DNA of 64,000 nucleotides from Lepisosteus oculatus (taxonomy: Eukaryota; Chordata; Actinopteri; Semionotiformes; Lepisosteidae): positions 16,122,532-16,186,531 of the forward strand of contig NC_090718.1 of NCBI RefSeq assembly GCF_040954835.1. The letters are read 5' to 3'. Both the position numbers and the translations under genes were made by a program. Under the pieces are notes generated by a model. The model saw only the letters and a list, made by a program, of their open reading frames with translations. It did not search any database and was not told where the DNA came from. Below, piece after piece: positions 42,060 through 52,950 of this stretch. Within the stretch, counting starts at the first letter, position 1. Every line of letters starts with the position of its first letter.

Positions 42060-45000
42060 CATTTCGGAAAGGTTTACCTGAGTGTGGCTCTTTTTTTGGT
42101 ACCTGCACAGAAAGCTCTTGTCATGGGAGAGGATTTTTGTTTTATGTTGTGGCTTTGTAAATACTTTGCCAGAGAATGTTCTCGTGTATTAAATGTCTTT
42201 TTGTCTGTATGGGATGTTAATAAAGTACCAATTTTTTTTTCTTGTACCACCACCATCAACATAAGTTGCTGTTAATTATATTAAGTACATTGTGCCACTG
42301 GATCTGCTTTTTCCTGTAGTTTTTATTTGGACATTTTGCTTCCTAATTGATTGGTTTCACAACTGATTTTTTTTTTTTTTTACTACTGGGGAGGTTCAGG
42401 TCCTACTTTTTGGGTACATTTGATGTAAGTAGAGGATGTTTATTAGCATTCTTTAGGCATCTAAGCTTTGGTATATATTTTTAGGCATTGACAATGTAAA
42501 GCACAGAATTTTAATGGTTTGGGTTTATGAAAGTTATTAGATTTTGCCCCTGGGTGGTTTGTGCCTTGTTCAGTTGTGTAGAAATGAAAATGTACTTTAT
42601 TTTCTTTCTAACGTAGAGGTTTTTAGAATGAAGGTGTCTTTGGTTGGAATTGGCTCGGCTTTGGTTTTCTTTAGTTCTCATGTTTTACTTTTGGGTTTTT
42701 TTTTTGTCTAGCTTTGGCTTCATTTTTTTGTGTGAACTTTTTTACAATTACCTTGTCCCAACATGTTATCAATGTTTGTGTTCTTTTGTAGTATGTTTTG
42801 TCATCTTTTGGTTGTAGTTCCCTAGTGTATTGAAGTGAACGTAGTTGAAGTTGTCGGGTACATTGGTTTTTGTATTAGAAACACTAGTTTAGGATGGGCA
42901 AGTGCCTTTGTTTTATATGGCTGGCTGGGGGTAGTTAAGGTTAGCCAGGGTTTCAGATACCGAAGACCTGAGTGTTTTGGGTTTTTGTTTGGTTGGCTTT
43001 CTCACTATTAGCCAGCCTCATTTTGTTTCTATTTGGCACTGCTCTAGTTCCATGTTATCCTGTTTATGTACCAGTCACTTTAAATAAATCTTTTGCACCA
43101 AAACTTGTCATGCTTTCAAAGTTCTTCACCAGAAACCCACCACCATCCAAAACCATCCTAGAAGTTACAACTTTAGATGCTTGGGGTTGTAACAGGCACA
43201 CTGGACAGCCTCTGTGACTAGCAGTACCATCCCCTATAGAGGGAGTTTTTACTCCTACAGTCCTGGAGGGGATTGCACCCTTGTAAGGTGTCATTTCCTC
43301 CTTTCTTGTCCCTTTATGCCTTTCTCCATGTGTAGGCAAACTCATGCATCTTGGGTAGTAAGGTTTTGCTTTTTACTTTACGCACCCTGCTCAATAGTGT
43401 TAGACCAGTCTGGAGGTAATGTTGGCACTATGGTTTATTTTTTCACTGTTTGTGGTTGCTGCTAATGTCATACTGGTACTTTTCCATCTGGGGTGGTTGA
43501 CTTTTTTTTACTGATGCTCTCTACAGTGCCTCCCATTAGTCACAATGGATACACTTATTTAAGAGTAAACAAGCAGTTCCAGTGCAACTGAAGTTACACC
43601 AATTAAGTTCCATTCCCTTCCATGTGAAAATGTCCCAAAAGCAGTTTACTTAAGCTGTCCATTATACAAGGTTTTCTGTATGTGTAGTGAATTTGGGTGC
43701 AGCTATTTGTATGTCTTAATGCATTAGTTGATGTCTTTAAAAGAAAAGTCTACTGGAAGTATTGCCAAGATGAATCCATTTCATACTGTAGTGATTGAGA
43801 CTGCATTGCAAAGTAAGTACTATTTTTGTAACATGTTGGTGTGAAATTATTATAGCTGCAGTAGTTGTAGATTATAGAATAGACCAAGAGAATATAATAG
43901 ATTTTAAGAAAGGAGTTATCAGAATTGTATGGAGTTGTGTAGAGGTTGCCATCTAGGGCAGAGACAACTGCTAGCATTGGTGGCAGTAAAATTATTTATA
44001 CATTAGGTTTACAGTCTAGCAAATGTAATTGTTACACAATTTTCATCCTTTTAAACTAATTAGATTTTTGGTTAGTGAGCTCTTTTTTTTTTTTATAGAG
44101 GGCTTGGTCTGTCTCTGCAATAGATCTGTTGTGGATGTTACTATAAGTGATTTCTGCCAGCAAGGAAGTATAAATCTATTTACAGTGGTTTAACCATACT
44201 GCTCACTGCACCAATGAAGATCAGATGGAATGCCATTCCTTTCCTCATCTACTTGTGCCAGAATGCAATTAACCTACCTCCATGTTCTTGGACTGTGGCA
44301 GAGAACACATCTCAGTGACAGCCGCAAACTGGAGAGAATTACATGAGAAGCCCAAATCTGGTTCTGTTCCAGTCGTCCCATGAAGTGTAATGTGTAGAAA
44401 AATAAACTGGTGACAAGTATCATGTGTAAGGAGTGTTTATTTTCATGAGCCCTGCATGAAGGAGTCCTTTGGAACCATGATGATGGCTTGGAGAGAAGCA
44501 AGAATGTGCACATTGACATTTAATAAGCAATGGTATGTATCATTCATAGGATAAATAAGTTTCACATTAGTTATCACGTCATAAACTTGAGTTGGTAGTT
44601 AAAGCAACCTTTTCTTCATTTTTAGAAGAACCCAAAAAAGTGTGAAAAGGTCAGGTTGTCCAGATCCTGCCTCTTCAAGTTCAACTGCTTGTAGATGTAA
44701 TTACATTTCATTAATGAAAACACAATGGTGACATACTGAGTTTATAAAATATGCCACTCCAGTATTCATATATGCCATATGAGATTGGTAGTTATCAAGG
44801 TTTTGTTGATTTATTACTCTTCTACTTTTGGTACAGTAGCTTAGCTGCTCAATGTATTCTACTAGAGTTTAGGGGTCTTTTTCTCCAATCCCAGAGGTTA
44901 GTGTGATTTGGGTCAGTCCAGTACAGAGTGTAATGACCTTTACAATTATAATCTATTTCATTAATTATATCCCAGTTTTTTCAAGTACCATGTTAACCAT

Positions 45001-45350
45001 AAAAATGCCAACTTTGTAGGTTTTGAATTGTAAGTGCATGGTTTAGCTAAAGAGACACCTTAGTTTGTGGTTCTCTTTTTAACACTTTATTTTTAAAACC
45101 TTTAATAATTTATCACATTATGAAATAAATCCTCATTTATATAGACCTGTTTGGAAGTGTCCACCAATTAAGTCAGTAGAAACTTTAACGTGCGAGTAGG
45201 TTATTGCAAAAAAGGTAGTAGATTTGGTTAATAAATATAAAATAACAAATACTTTGCTCAACAAAAGGTTTGTAGTAGGAGCCAAGTGTATTTAATCTAA
45301 GTACCCCTTTTCTAAAATAAACTTTGTTAGAAAAAAAGATTTACAAAAGT
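42060..45350. other. No supported gene; diffuse AT-rich sequence
   Basis: No conserved frame, RNA gene or transposon recognised. Several AATAAA sequences occur, for example near 43,083 (TTTAAATAAATCTTTTGC) and 44,400, and could be transcript ends, but nothing else supports them. Confidence 0.35.
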
Positions 45351-45359
45351 AAGGAAATA

Positions 45360-45485
45360 GTACTCACCACTTACCACTCTCCTTAACTCCTGGACTCTTG
45401 AATGAAAACAGAGGCACAGGGAGTCTGCTCTTTTATCCTCTGAGCTGGGCTGGCTCCTCCCCCTCAGAATGTACCAAGTCCAGTG
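45360..45485 (-). promoter_or_regulatory. Minus-strand TATA promoter with short exon 1 and donor, copy 3
   Basis: On the minus strand, GGGGGAGGAGCCAGCCCAGC is followed by AGAGGATAAAAGAGCAGACT (TATA-like box, complement at 45,431-45,438), CTGTTTTCATTCAAGAGTCC, and donor-like GGTAAGTGGTGAGTA at 45,361-45,376. It aligns over its length with 25,705-25,800. Confidence 0.55.
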
Positions 45486-46159
45486 AGGGGTGAAACCTTC
45501 ACAACTGTATATAGTGGCTGGCTGAATTAAATCAACAGTTATACAAACTCCATATAATACATCTATTCATTTGAAGATGGATAATGAATTTCTCATTTTG
45601 GGGTTAAATAAAGTGCGACTGATTGAATCATATGTGGGAAGCTATTCATTGATGATTATTGTTAGCACTTTTGAGCCTCTTTGTGTTTTTTGATCAAGAG
45701 ATTTATACAGATGTAGGCATTCAAAGTGCATGTTTAAACCTGGTTAATATGGAATCTTAATATCGAATTTTAAAACAAAAGGGTAATTTTGGTAGCTGAG
45801 CATAAAAAAAACAGGAGAATAAATCTTTGAACATCATATCATCATAAATTATATTGATTTAGTAATATAAACATTATACTTAATGTCTAAGACTGATAGA
45901 GGTAGCTTAAATAAAAAGTACACAGAAGGATTGCACTTTACAAACGTTATGCATCAAAGACTCACTTTATGTGGTTAAGTTTTGATGTGCTCTTTCTGAC
46001 TATGTTAAATTTAAAACATTATTAAGATTAAAATATTATGGATTCTTTTAAAAAGCATATAAATCTTCTCTATGACACCTTGCATTATTCCAATAAAATA
46101 CATGTACTTTTTAGAATCCACTGAATGAGGTAAGATTACTTTACTAGCCATATACAATT

Positions 46160-46359
46160 ATAAAAGAATTTGTCTTTTTCTCATAAGCCAAACTTGCTGT
46201 CTATGAGATACAGAGAGGTCTGGGGCCATTATACAGCACCCCTGGAGCAATTGGCCTTGCTTAGGGGCCCAATGGAGAAAAAGCCCTCTGATAGCTGTGG
46301 GATTTGAACCAGCAACCTTCCAGCCACAGGTGCAAATCCTTAGCCACAGAGCCACCACA
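46160..46359 (-). mobile_element. tRNA-derived SINE
   Basis: The minus-strand head TGTGGTGGCTCTGTGGCTAA carries an A box and GGTTGCTGGTTCAAATCCCA a B box, properly spaced. The body reads GGGCCCCTAAGCAAGGCC and the tail ends in AGACAAATTC. The same family lies in plus orientation at 46.9 kb. Confidence 0.85.
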
Positions 46360-46559
46360 CTTTTCTCATGGGATTATGAAATGGAAATATGTAGTAAAAG
46401 AAATTAGTAATCACATGAATGGATCAAAATATTAAAGATTTATGTAACTGATTGTATAACTGTAGTCTGTTTTCTTTGAAAATGTTTATTTTGTGACTCA
46501 TTCAGTCCTGATTACTTTTGGAACAGTTTGACCTGTCTGTTTCAGCAGCAGTTCCAAGT

Positions 46560-46642
46560 GCTCTGTTGGTGCAGTGGGTTTAGCTGTGTGGTCCTCTCAC
46601 CCCCTGAGAGATCTGAGTTCAATTCCTGCTTAGGGCTCAAGT
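46560..46642 (+). pseudogene. tRNA-like sequence
   Basis: An A-box-like GGTGCAGTGGGTTTAGC and a B-box-like GAGTTCAATTCCTGC are correctly spaced for a class II tRNA-like fold. The acceptor arm does not close well. It may be a SINE head or a tRNA pseudogene. Confidence 0.4.
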
Positions 46643-46808
46643 TTTTTTTCTAATAAACAAAGTCTACTTTTTAAAAACATGAAATAGTAAATATGTATAG
46701 TATATTAAGATTTTTATATAACTATAGACTTTTATATAACTTTTTTATATAACTGTCTAGTAAAACAAATCAGGAATGAAAAACAGGTTGAGCACGCTAC
46801 ATTATGTG

Positions 46809-46882
46809 TGCTGGATAGCTCAATGGGTTAGAGTATGGTATTAATGAGCTCAAGGTTGTGGGTTCAATTCCTGCATGGGCCA
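46809..46882 (+). pseudogene. tRNA-Ile(AAU)-like pseudogene
   Basis: The A box TAGCTCAATGGGTTAGAG, loop TTAATGA (anticodon AAT) and B box GGGTTCAATTCCTGC align with tRNA-Ile(AAU), ending ATGGGCC with discriminator A. The 5' acceptor strand TGCTGGA pairs poorly with ATGGGCC, and the lower anticodon stem has mismatches, so it is probably not a working tRNA. Confidence 0.6.
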
Positions 46883-46904
46883 TGAAATCCCATTTTCCAT
46901 GGGG

Positions 46905-47168
46905 TGGTGTGGTGGCTCTATGGCTAAGGATCTGAGAGTGGCTGGTAGGTTGCTGGTTTGTATCCCACAGCTGGCACAGGAATCCTATTTCATTGGGCTC
47001 CTGAGTGAGGCCCTTTACCCCAAATGCTCCAGGGGTGCTGTACAAATGGCTGACCCTGCAGTCTGACCCCAAGCTTCTCTCCCTGTATGTGTGTCTCATA
47101 CACGGGGTATGTGGAAAGACAAATTCCTAATATCATAAAAATATATATGGCCAATAAAGTGTTATTAT
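46905..47168 (+). mobile_element. tRNA-derived SINE, same family as 46.2 kb
   Basis: The head GTGTGGTGGCTCTATGGCTA, the B box GGTTGCTGGTTTGTATCCCA, the body GCTCCAGGGGTGCTGTACAA and the tail AGACAAATTCCTAATATCAT then CCAATAAAGTGTTATTATCT. Shared body and tail with the minus-strand copy at 46.2 kb show a common family. Confidence 0.85.
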
Positions 47169-47169
47169 C

Positions 47170-47780
47170 TATTGTCCTTTACCTCTATAGGGACACAAAA
47201 AGTTTTAAAAGTTAAAAGTCCAAAACATCAATTTGTGATATTTTTGGCTGCTTAGTTACGTGATTCCATATTAATATAATTAAGTGGTATTAATTCAATG
47301 CCATTATTTATAACAGCAAGTGGCATTTACTATGTATTCTTTGAAAAGGATAAAAATAATTTCACATGTATATAAACTATAGTGTTAGAAGCAGCATGTT
47401 TAAACTTTTGTATATCCCACTGTAATTTACCAATTTAAAGATTTTGATGCCTAAAAAGATGTATGAAGAAGGTGGAATACTGTTGTGTACATTATTTATA
47501 TATTATGTTTTATTTTTACTTTCTGCTATAAAATTATATATTTGGATTTTCTCTTTGTCGATGTAAACCTGAAAGAGGCACATTATGTTCACACCCTACA
47601 GTATAATAATAAACTATTTGTATATATCCAACTAAGCAATCTTGTTTTTATTCTATCTACTTACTTTTAAGTACTTTGATATTTAACATGCTGTCATACA
47701 CAGTATACAATTCAATTTCTATAACTGGCAAAGATTTGTTCCTTACCTTTGACTTGGATTTAAACTCAGGTGTTTTCTGG
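47170..47780. other. AT-rich segment related to 62.0-62.2 kb
   Basis: The lines AACCTGAAAGAGGCACATTA, CTACAGTATAATAATAAACT and CACTTTGATATTTAACATGC-like text recur at 62,034-62,150. No gene is visible. Confidence 0.5.
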
Positions 47781-47784
47781 TGAC

Positions 47785-48170
47785 TGTCCAAATATTCCAC
47801 AAAGAAGTGCAGTCCCACAACTGAGTGTTTGTAAAACGTTGCAGCACCCAGCAGATGCTGAACCTTTTAAGTACTCCTGCATTATCACCTGTGTCTTCTG
47901 AATGGCTGGATCTGTAGATGGGCTGGCTAATACTTGTTTAGTCATCGGAATCAGGTGTGTCGCATTATGAACAATAGGGCTTTGCTAATTGACCATTTTG
48001 AGGGCATGTGGGGATAGGTTCTTGATGAATTAGCCACACCTCTGAGTTAATGATGAGGGGTTTAATAACACAGCCTTGGAGACTAGTAGTCAGTCTGCTT
48101 CTGGCTCCTGGATGGGTAGGAGCTCCTGGCTTGCAGCTGTGTTAGCCCAAAGACTGCTATGGAAGGTGAG
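47785..48170 (+). promoter_or_regulatory. Plus-strand TATA-type promoter and exon 1, copy 3
   Basis: It shares GGGCTGGCTAATACTTGTTT and TTGATGAATTAGCCAC with the module at 26.5 kb and with its own tandem copy at 48.35 kb. The TATA-like box is GGTTTAATAACACAGCC near 48,060. The exon-1-like stretch contains GGAGCTCCTGGCTTGCAGCT and ends ATGGAAG before GTGAGT (donor 48,165/48,166). Confidence 0.5.
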
Positions 48171-48346
48171 TGGTTTTGATGTTTGTTGGGTTTGGGTGGT
48201 AATTTGAAGAAGGTTGTAGGTTGAAGTTGTTGACAGTTGAAGTTTTTGAAGGTGTTTAGAATATTTTTGTACTGTGAGTTTGGGAAGGGTTGTATGTGAT
48301 GGGTGGAAAGGTAACATATTTAGTTGAAACTTGACTGTCTTCTAAA

Positions 48347-48740
48347 GACTGTCCAAATGTTCCACAAAGTAGTGCAGTCCCACAACTAAGTGTTTGTAAA
48401 AAAAAAAAAAAAAAATTACCCAGCAGATCCTGAACCTCTAAGTAGCCCCCACATTATCACCGGTGCATTTTGAATGGCTGGATCTGTAGATGGGCTGGCT
48501 AATACTTGTTTAGTCATTGGAAACAGGTGTGTGTCACATTATGAACAATAGGGCTTTGCAAATTGACCATTTTGAGGACATGTTGTGGTAGGTTCCTGGT
48601 GAATTAGCCACACTTCTGAGTTAATGATGAGGGTTTTAAAAACGCAGCCTTGGGTCTAGTAGTCAGTCTGTTTCTGGTTCCTGTAGGGGTAGGAGGTCTT
48701 GGCTTGCAGCTGTGTTAGCCGAAAGACTGAGAAAGGTGGG
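48347..48740 (+). promoter_or_regulatory. Plus-strand promoter and exon 1, copy 4 (tandem duplicate of copy 3)
   Basis: It repeats 47,785-48,170 at an offset of about 560 bp. It differs by a poly-A run (48,397-48,415), a TATA region reading GGGTTTTAAAAACGCAGCC, and a donor reduced to GAAAGGTGGGTG. Confidence 0.5.
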
Positions 48741-48744
48741 TGTT

Positions 48745-50990
48745 TTTTATGCTTTTTTTGGGGGGGGGGGGGTAATATTTGTGCAATGTGGGTTTGGGAA
48801 GGTTTGTGGTACTTGTTGAGTTTAATGGTACTATAATCAGTTGAAACTAGAGTTTTTTTTTTTTCTGGAGATATGGAAGAAAAGTTACTTTAGTTTATTT
48901 TAATGTGTTCTGAAATCTGATGTTTATACTTGTGAGGGTTATGTTCTTTGAATTGAAATGTTTTCAGCCATGGGTTGTGTTCTATAAGGTTCTTTGTAAA
49001 TGGGTTTTCCAAAGGGTGGTAGGATTTCAAAGGATTTAAGCCTGTTTGGACCTGAATTTGTTAATTTTCATTGGTTTTTGTAAGCAGTCAAGGCTATAGG
49101 ACATTACAGTCTTGGATGATTGTTTTCAAAAAGGTGGCAGGTAAGAGAATGTAAATTGAGTTGGCAAATAGGTAGTATTTTAGATCCGGTTCAGTGTTTA
49201 GGCAAGCGTTGAGTTGGGGAAATTGAGATATGTGTTTGTGGTGTGTAACTCCTTTTTGTTGTATGCCTAAACTGTTTTGATGGGAAGTTGACATTTGGAA
49301 TATTTACACAATGGTTTTTCCTTTTTAGATGGGAGAAGGAGTTAAAGGGTTAGGGACTAATTTGGTCAAGTGTTTTGTTATGTGTGGTATTTAAAGCTTT
49401 TTGAATTGTGAAGGTTGTACTGGAGGTTCAGTATGTTGCTGTTGGTGTATTTTGTGGATCTAAGTTTAAGTGACTGGAATAATGAAGGAGAGTCAATTTT
49501 GACTTTGTGGCTTTTGGAATGGTGATGGAAATAACCTGGGTGCCAATGTGAAGTTTGTGCGTTACACACGATGCTCTACTTGGGCAACTTAAAAAGATAG
49601 TATGAATACTATTGATGTGAAAGTGAGGAGGAGCTTCAGGTTGGCTGCACTGAGCTTTTTGGATAATGTTGAATGTGGTGTTTTTTTTTTTTTTTAAAGG
49701 TTAGGAGTTATCCTTTTTTATGCTTAAATATGAGTATTTTGAAACATGCTTAGATGTTTATGGTTGTTTTGAGCTTTCAGTTTTGTCATTTTAGCTGATG
49801 TGGAAATTAGTCTATTTTGCTTTTTTTTTATATGAATGTTTTTGGTAACATTGTTTAGATTAGTACTCTGAATTTGTGGAGTAAGGTATGCTGATTTACA
49901 GTGAGGGTGGTTGTGAATGATGAGGCCATGTTGGATTCAGAGAAGAGTTGGAGCTTCACTTATTTTCAATGGCTATAATGTTATTGGTTCTAGTGGACAT
50001 TGAAGATGTTCTGTTATGATTTGGCTGAATGATATCTGAAGTAACTTTGTTTTGAACAATTGTTTTCCTGGTGGTAAGCTCTTTGGCTAATTGCACCATT
50101 CACACCTTTTTGAGTCATTGAAAGTAAAGCCCTGTATATATTTGGATGTTTAATGATACCCTTATTACACTAACAATTTATGTTGATGGTTGTTATGGTT
50201 TGTTATTAGGTGAATGTGCTGGTTATTTTCTTTTTGACTTTTGGAATTAAGTCAGTTTTAATTTTCAATGTGAATAGCCTGTTTTGGTTTTGTGTTATGT
50301 TGGAACTTTGCAATTTTCATGTTTTGGAATTTCTATTGCTTTGTATTGTATTTTTTTGAGAGTCATGCAATACAATGTAGAACTGAAATTGGAGCATTTA
50401 TTTGCTCTACGATTGTGGAGGTAGTTTGTTTTTTCTTGATGGAAGTGTGCACAATTACATTAGTTTAGCAAGGGGTATTGTGCAGGAAGGGAGGTGTTAG
50501 TTTTGGGGGTCGGTTTGTTTCGATTTGTACAGATGCAGCCATTCAAAACGAGCTGGGTATGCTGTGGTACAACGCGGTGGGCGTGTTGCATCAAAACGCG
50601 CAATTTCGTGTCATACTGCAATTGACTGTATGCAAATTAGATTGTTAATAGTACCCGGAATCACCTTGTAAAACCACCAGGTGGAGCTCATAAAGCTTAA
50701 CCTTGCATGTCCAGCATTTGAGCTGTCACCAGAAATTGCCAGTTTTGAATCCCGATCACTGCTGAGGGACAATCTTTATTCAATTAAGAATTTAAGTTGT
50801 ATATTCTTTAGACTTTAAACTGTATTACAGCATGTTAATCATCCAACATTAAAAAGGGTATATTCGATGAAAGCAAGATTGCTCAGTTGGACAAAAGCAC
50901 ACAACCTACCTTTATCATAAATATTTTATGCATCAGTATTTACTGAAGATATTACTAATAGTATTAATGAATGTACTTTTTTTTCAGTTC
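48745..50990. other. No gene; segment partly related to 62.5-63.0 kb
   Basis: TGTGAATAGCCTGTTTTGG (50,271) and TGTGAATAGTCTGGTTGGG (62,745) head similar stretches. The rest is T-rich with poly-T and poly-G runs. A B-box-like CAGTTTTGAATCCCGATC at about 50,741 suggests a decayed tRNA-type SINE. Confidence 0.4.
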
Positions 50991-50999
50991 TGATATTCT

Positions 51000-51260
51000 A
51001 TTCGTGGGATGCTACTCTTGACTTCCGAGCCTGTGAGCGGGTCAGTCTGTCATGCCATCCCGACATACACTTCTGAATACTTGGCTTTCTTCGGGTTGTC
51101 TCTCCTGGCTTCCGTGATTGAATGTTGAGCTGGCTTTCCTATTCTTATTGCCGGATATCACTCCGGACATCCGTGTCTGTGAGCGGGCTCCTTGCCTGGC
51201 TCTCCTTGGGTTGTTCATTCCGATATCAGTGATAGAATGTTGAACATGTTTTGCCCAGTC
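51000..51260 (+). repeat. LTR-related fragments with short direct repeats
   Basis: CTGTGAGCGGG occurs at 51,031 and 51,178, each with a following TCTCC...GG(C/G)TT line and GATTGAATGTTGA or GATAGAATGTTGA. This gives a diverged tandem duplication of about 145 bp next to the LTR block. Confidence 0.45.
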
Positions 51261-51384
51261 TGTGTTTTTTTTTTTTTCTTGTTTTTTGCTTGGTGTTGAT
51301 TTTTCCCTTCCCGGTTTCCCCTTCTTTATGGTCTCCCAGGTTTAATTCTGTTGTGGTTTGTGCTTTTTTTTTTTTTTTTTTTGG

Positions 51385-51590
51385 CAAGTCTCCGGAGCTC
51401 TACTTGACCCCCCCCCCCTTCCTCTACCCGATAAAGTTTTAATACCCTGGAGGAGGGGGCAGCTCTCAGCCGTGGACTCCTGGAGGTTTCCCTTCTGTTA
51501 AATGAGGTTTTTCCTCCCCCAAGTGCTATGAAGCTCACTTATTTGTTTGGACGTTAGGAGCCACCCATTAAGGGGGGGGCGTACTGTCCC
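51385..51590 (+). mobile_element. 3' end of an LTR retrotransposon (3'UTR and polypurine tract), copy 1
   Basis: CTCCGGAGCTCTACTTGACC, a poly-C run, CTCAGCCGTGGACTCCTGG and GGACGTTAGGAGCCACCC precede the purine run AAGGGGGGGG at 51,570, just before the LTR. Copy 2 repeats all of this at 52,125-52,332. Confidence 0.65.
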
Positions 51591-51790
51591 GCCCCCTGCA
51601 GGGTGCTCCTACTGTCTTGTCCCTAGTTTCCTGTGCTTTGCTCTCCTTCCGGTGTCTCTCTCTCCTGGGGGCTATATATTTCTGGGTAACTTATTCTCCT
51701 TTGCTCAGCATTGATGTTTGGATATCCTGAGACCCCGCCTAGCACCAGGTCGCTGCTCCGTCCGTGGCCTGAGGGCATAGGTGTCACGCC
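51585..51790 (+). mobile_element. LTR, copy 1, truncated
   Basis: It begins near TACTGTCCCGCCCCCTGCAG and has the TATA box GGGGCTATATATTTCTGGG and GCTCAGCATTGATGTTTGG shared with the solo LTR at 7.0 kb. After GGGCATAGG it is replaced at 51,782 by TGTCACGCCCAGTACACC, the start of another LTR subtype. Confidence 0.65.
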
Positions 51791-52124
51791 CAGTACACCT
51801 AGAGGGCGCTCTACTTTCCTCCTGTTCCTAGTTCCATGTGATTTATTCTTGTCTTTTTGTGTAGCCTATTTATTTCCTGCTTCTGCTCTGCTACTCACTC
51901 AGCATTGACGTCTGGATGTCCTGAAATCCACCTAGCACCAGGTTGCCCCACCTGTTGCATGTTTTAACTTTGTCCTGGGCTCCCATGCACTCTGATCTCC
52001 CTGGCTCCGAGCTCCCACCACCTCTGGTCTGGGTTTCCATGCCCCTATGTGTTAATTGTTCCCCCTGTTCCATTAGGGTTTATTTTTGTTGTTTGATTTT
52101 GTCTGTTCTGCCTTTTTTTGTGTT
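51782..52124 (+). mobile_element. Second LTR subtype fragment, copy 1
   Basis: It starts TGTCACGCCCAGTACACCTA and contains GCTACTCACTCAGCATTGAC. It runs into the 3'UTR of copy 2. The same subtype recurs at 52,525. Confidence 0.55.
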
Positions 52125-52335
52125 GCTCCTCCGGAGCTCAGTCCAGCCCCCCCTTCCTCTACTCAATAAAGGTTTTTTTTTTTTTTTTTTACCTGAAGGA
52201 GGGGGCAGTTCTCAGCCGTGAACTCCTGGAGGTTTCCTTTCAGTTAAATGAGGTTTTTCCTCTTCCCAGTGCTGTGCAGCTCACTTATTTGTATGGACGT
52301 TAGGAGCTACCCATGAAGGGGGGGGGGGGGTGTAC
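52125..52335 (+). mobile_element. 3'UTR and polypurine tract, copy 2
   Basis: It repeats 51,385-51,590 at an offset of about 745 bp. AATAAAGG followed by a poly-T run lies at 52,165-52,190, and the purine tract GAAGGGGGGGGGGGG lies at 52,315-52,330, directly before the LTR. Confidence 0.65.
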
Positions 52336-52834
52336 TGTCACGCCCTCTGCAGGATGCTCCTACTGTCTTGTCCCTAGTTTCCTGTGCTTTGCTCTCCTTC
52401 CGGTGTTTCTCTCTCTCCCAGGGGCTATATATTTCTGGGTAACTTTGCTCAGCATTGATGTTCGGATATCTTGAGACCTGCCTAGCACCAGGTCGTTGCT
52501 CTGTCCGTGGCCTGAAGGCATAGGTGTCACACCCAGTACACCTAGATGGCGCTCTACTTTCCTCCTGTTCCTAGTTCCCTGTGATTATTCTTGTCTTGTT
52601 GTGTAGCCCATTTATTTCCTGCTTCTGCTCTGCTACTCACTCAGCATTGACGTTTGGATGTCCTGAAATCTGCCTAGCACCAGGTCGCCCCACATCCGCT
52701 AACTGAGGGCATAGGTTTCTATACGGCATTTCCTGAACAGCTGAGCCCAGGCTAACCCCCGTCTTGCTCCTACGCATGGGGTCTTTTTGCTCTCCTGCCA
52801 TTCCATGGTTCGTCCTTTCCGACATCCGTGACAA
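52336..52834 (+). mobile_element. Chimeric LTR, copy 2
   Basis: It opens TGTCACGCCCTCTGCAGG (52,337) with TATA box GGGGCTATATATTTCTGGG. It switches to the second subtype at TGTCACACCCAGTACACC (52,525) and continues to a full-length end TCCGACATCCGTGACA at 52,834, so the termini are TGTCAC and GTGACA. Another partial end copy follows to about 52,950. Confidence 0.6.
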
Positions 52835-52950
52835 AAGGTTTCTATATGCCAATCCAGAACTCTTTGCACTGCTGAGCCCGGGCTAACTCCCTGTTCGGCC
52901 TCTTTGCATGGGGTCTTTTTCTGCTCTCCTGCTATTTTATGGTTCTAAAA

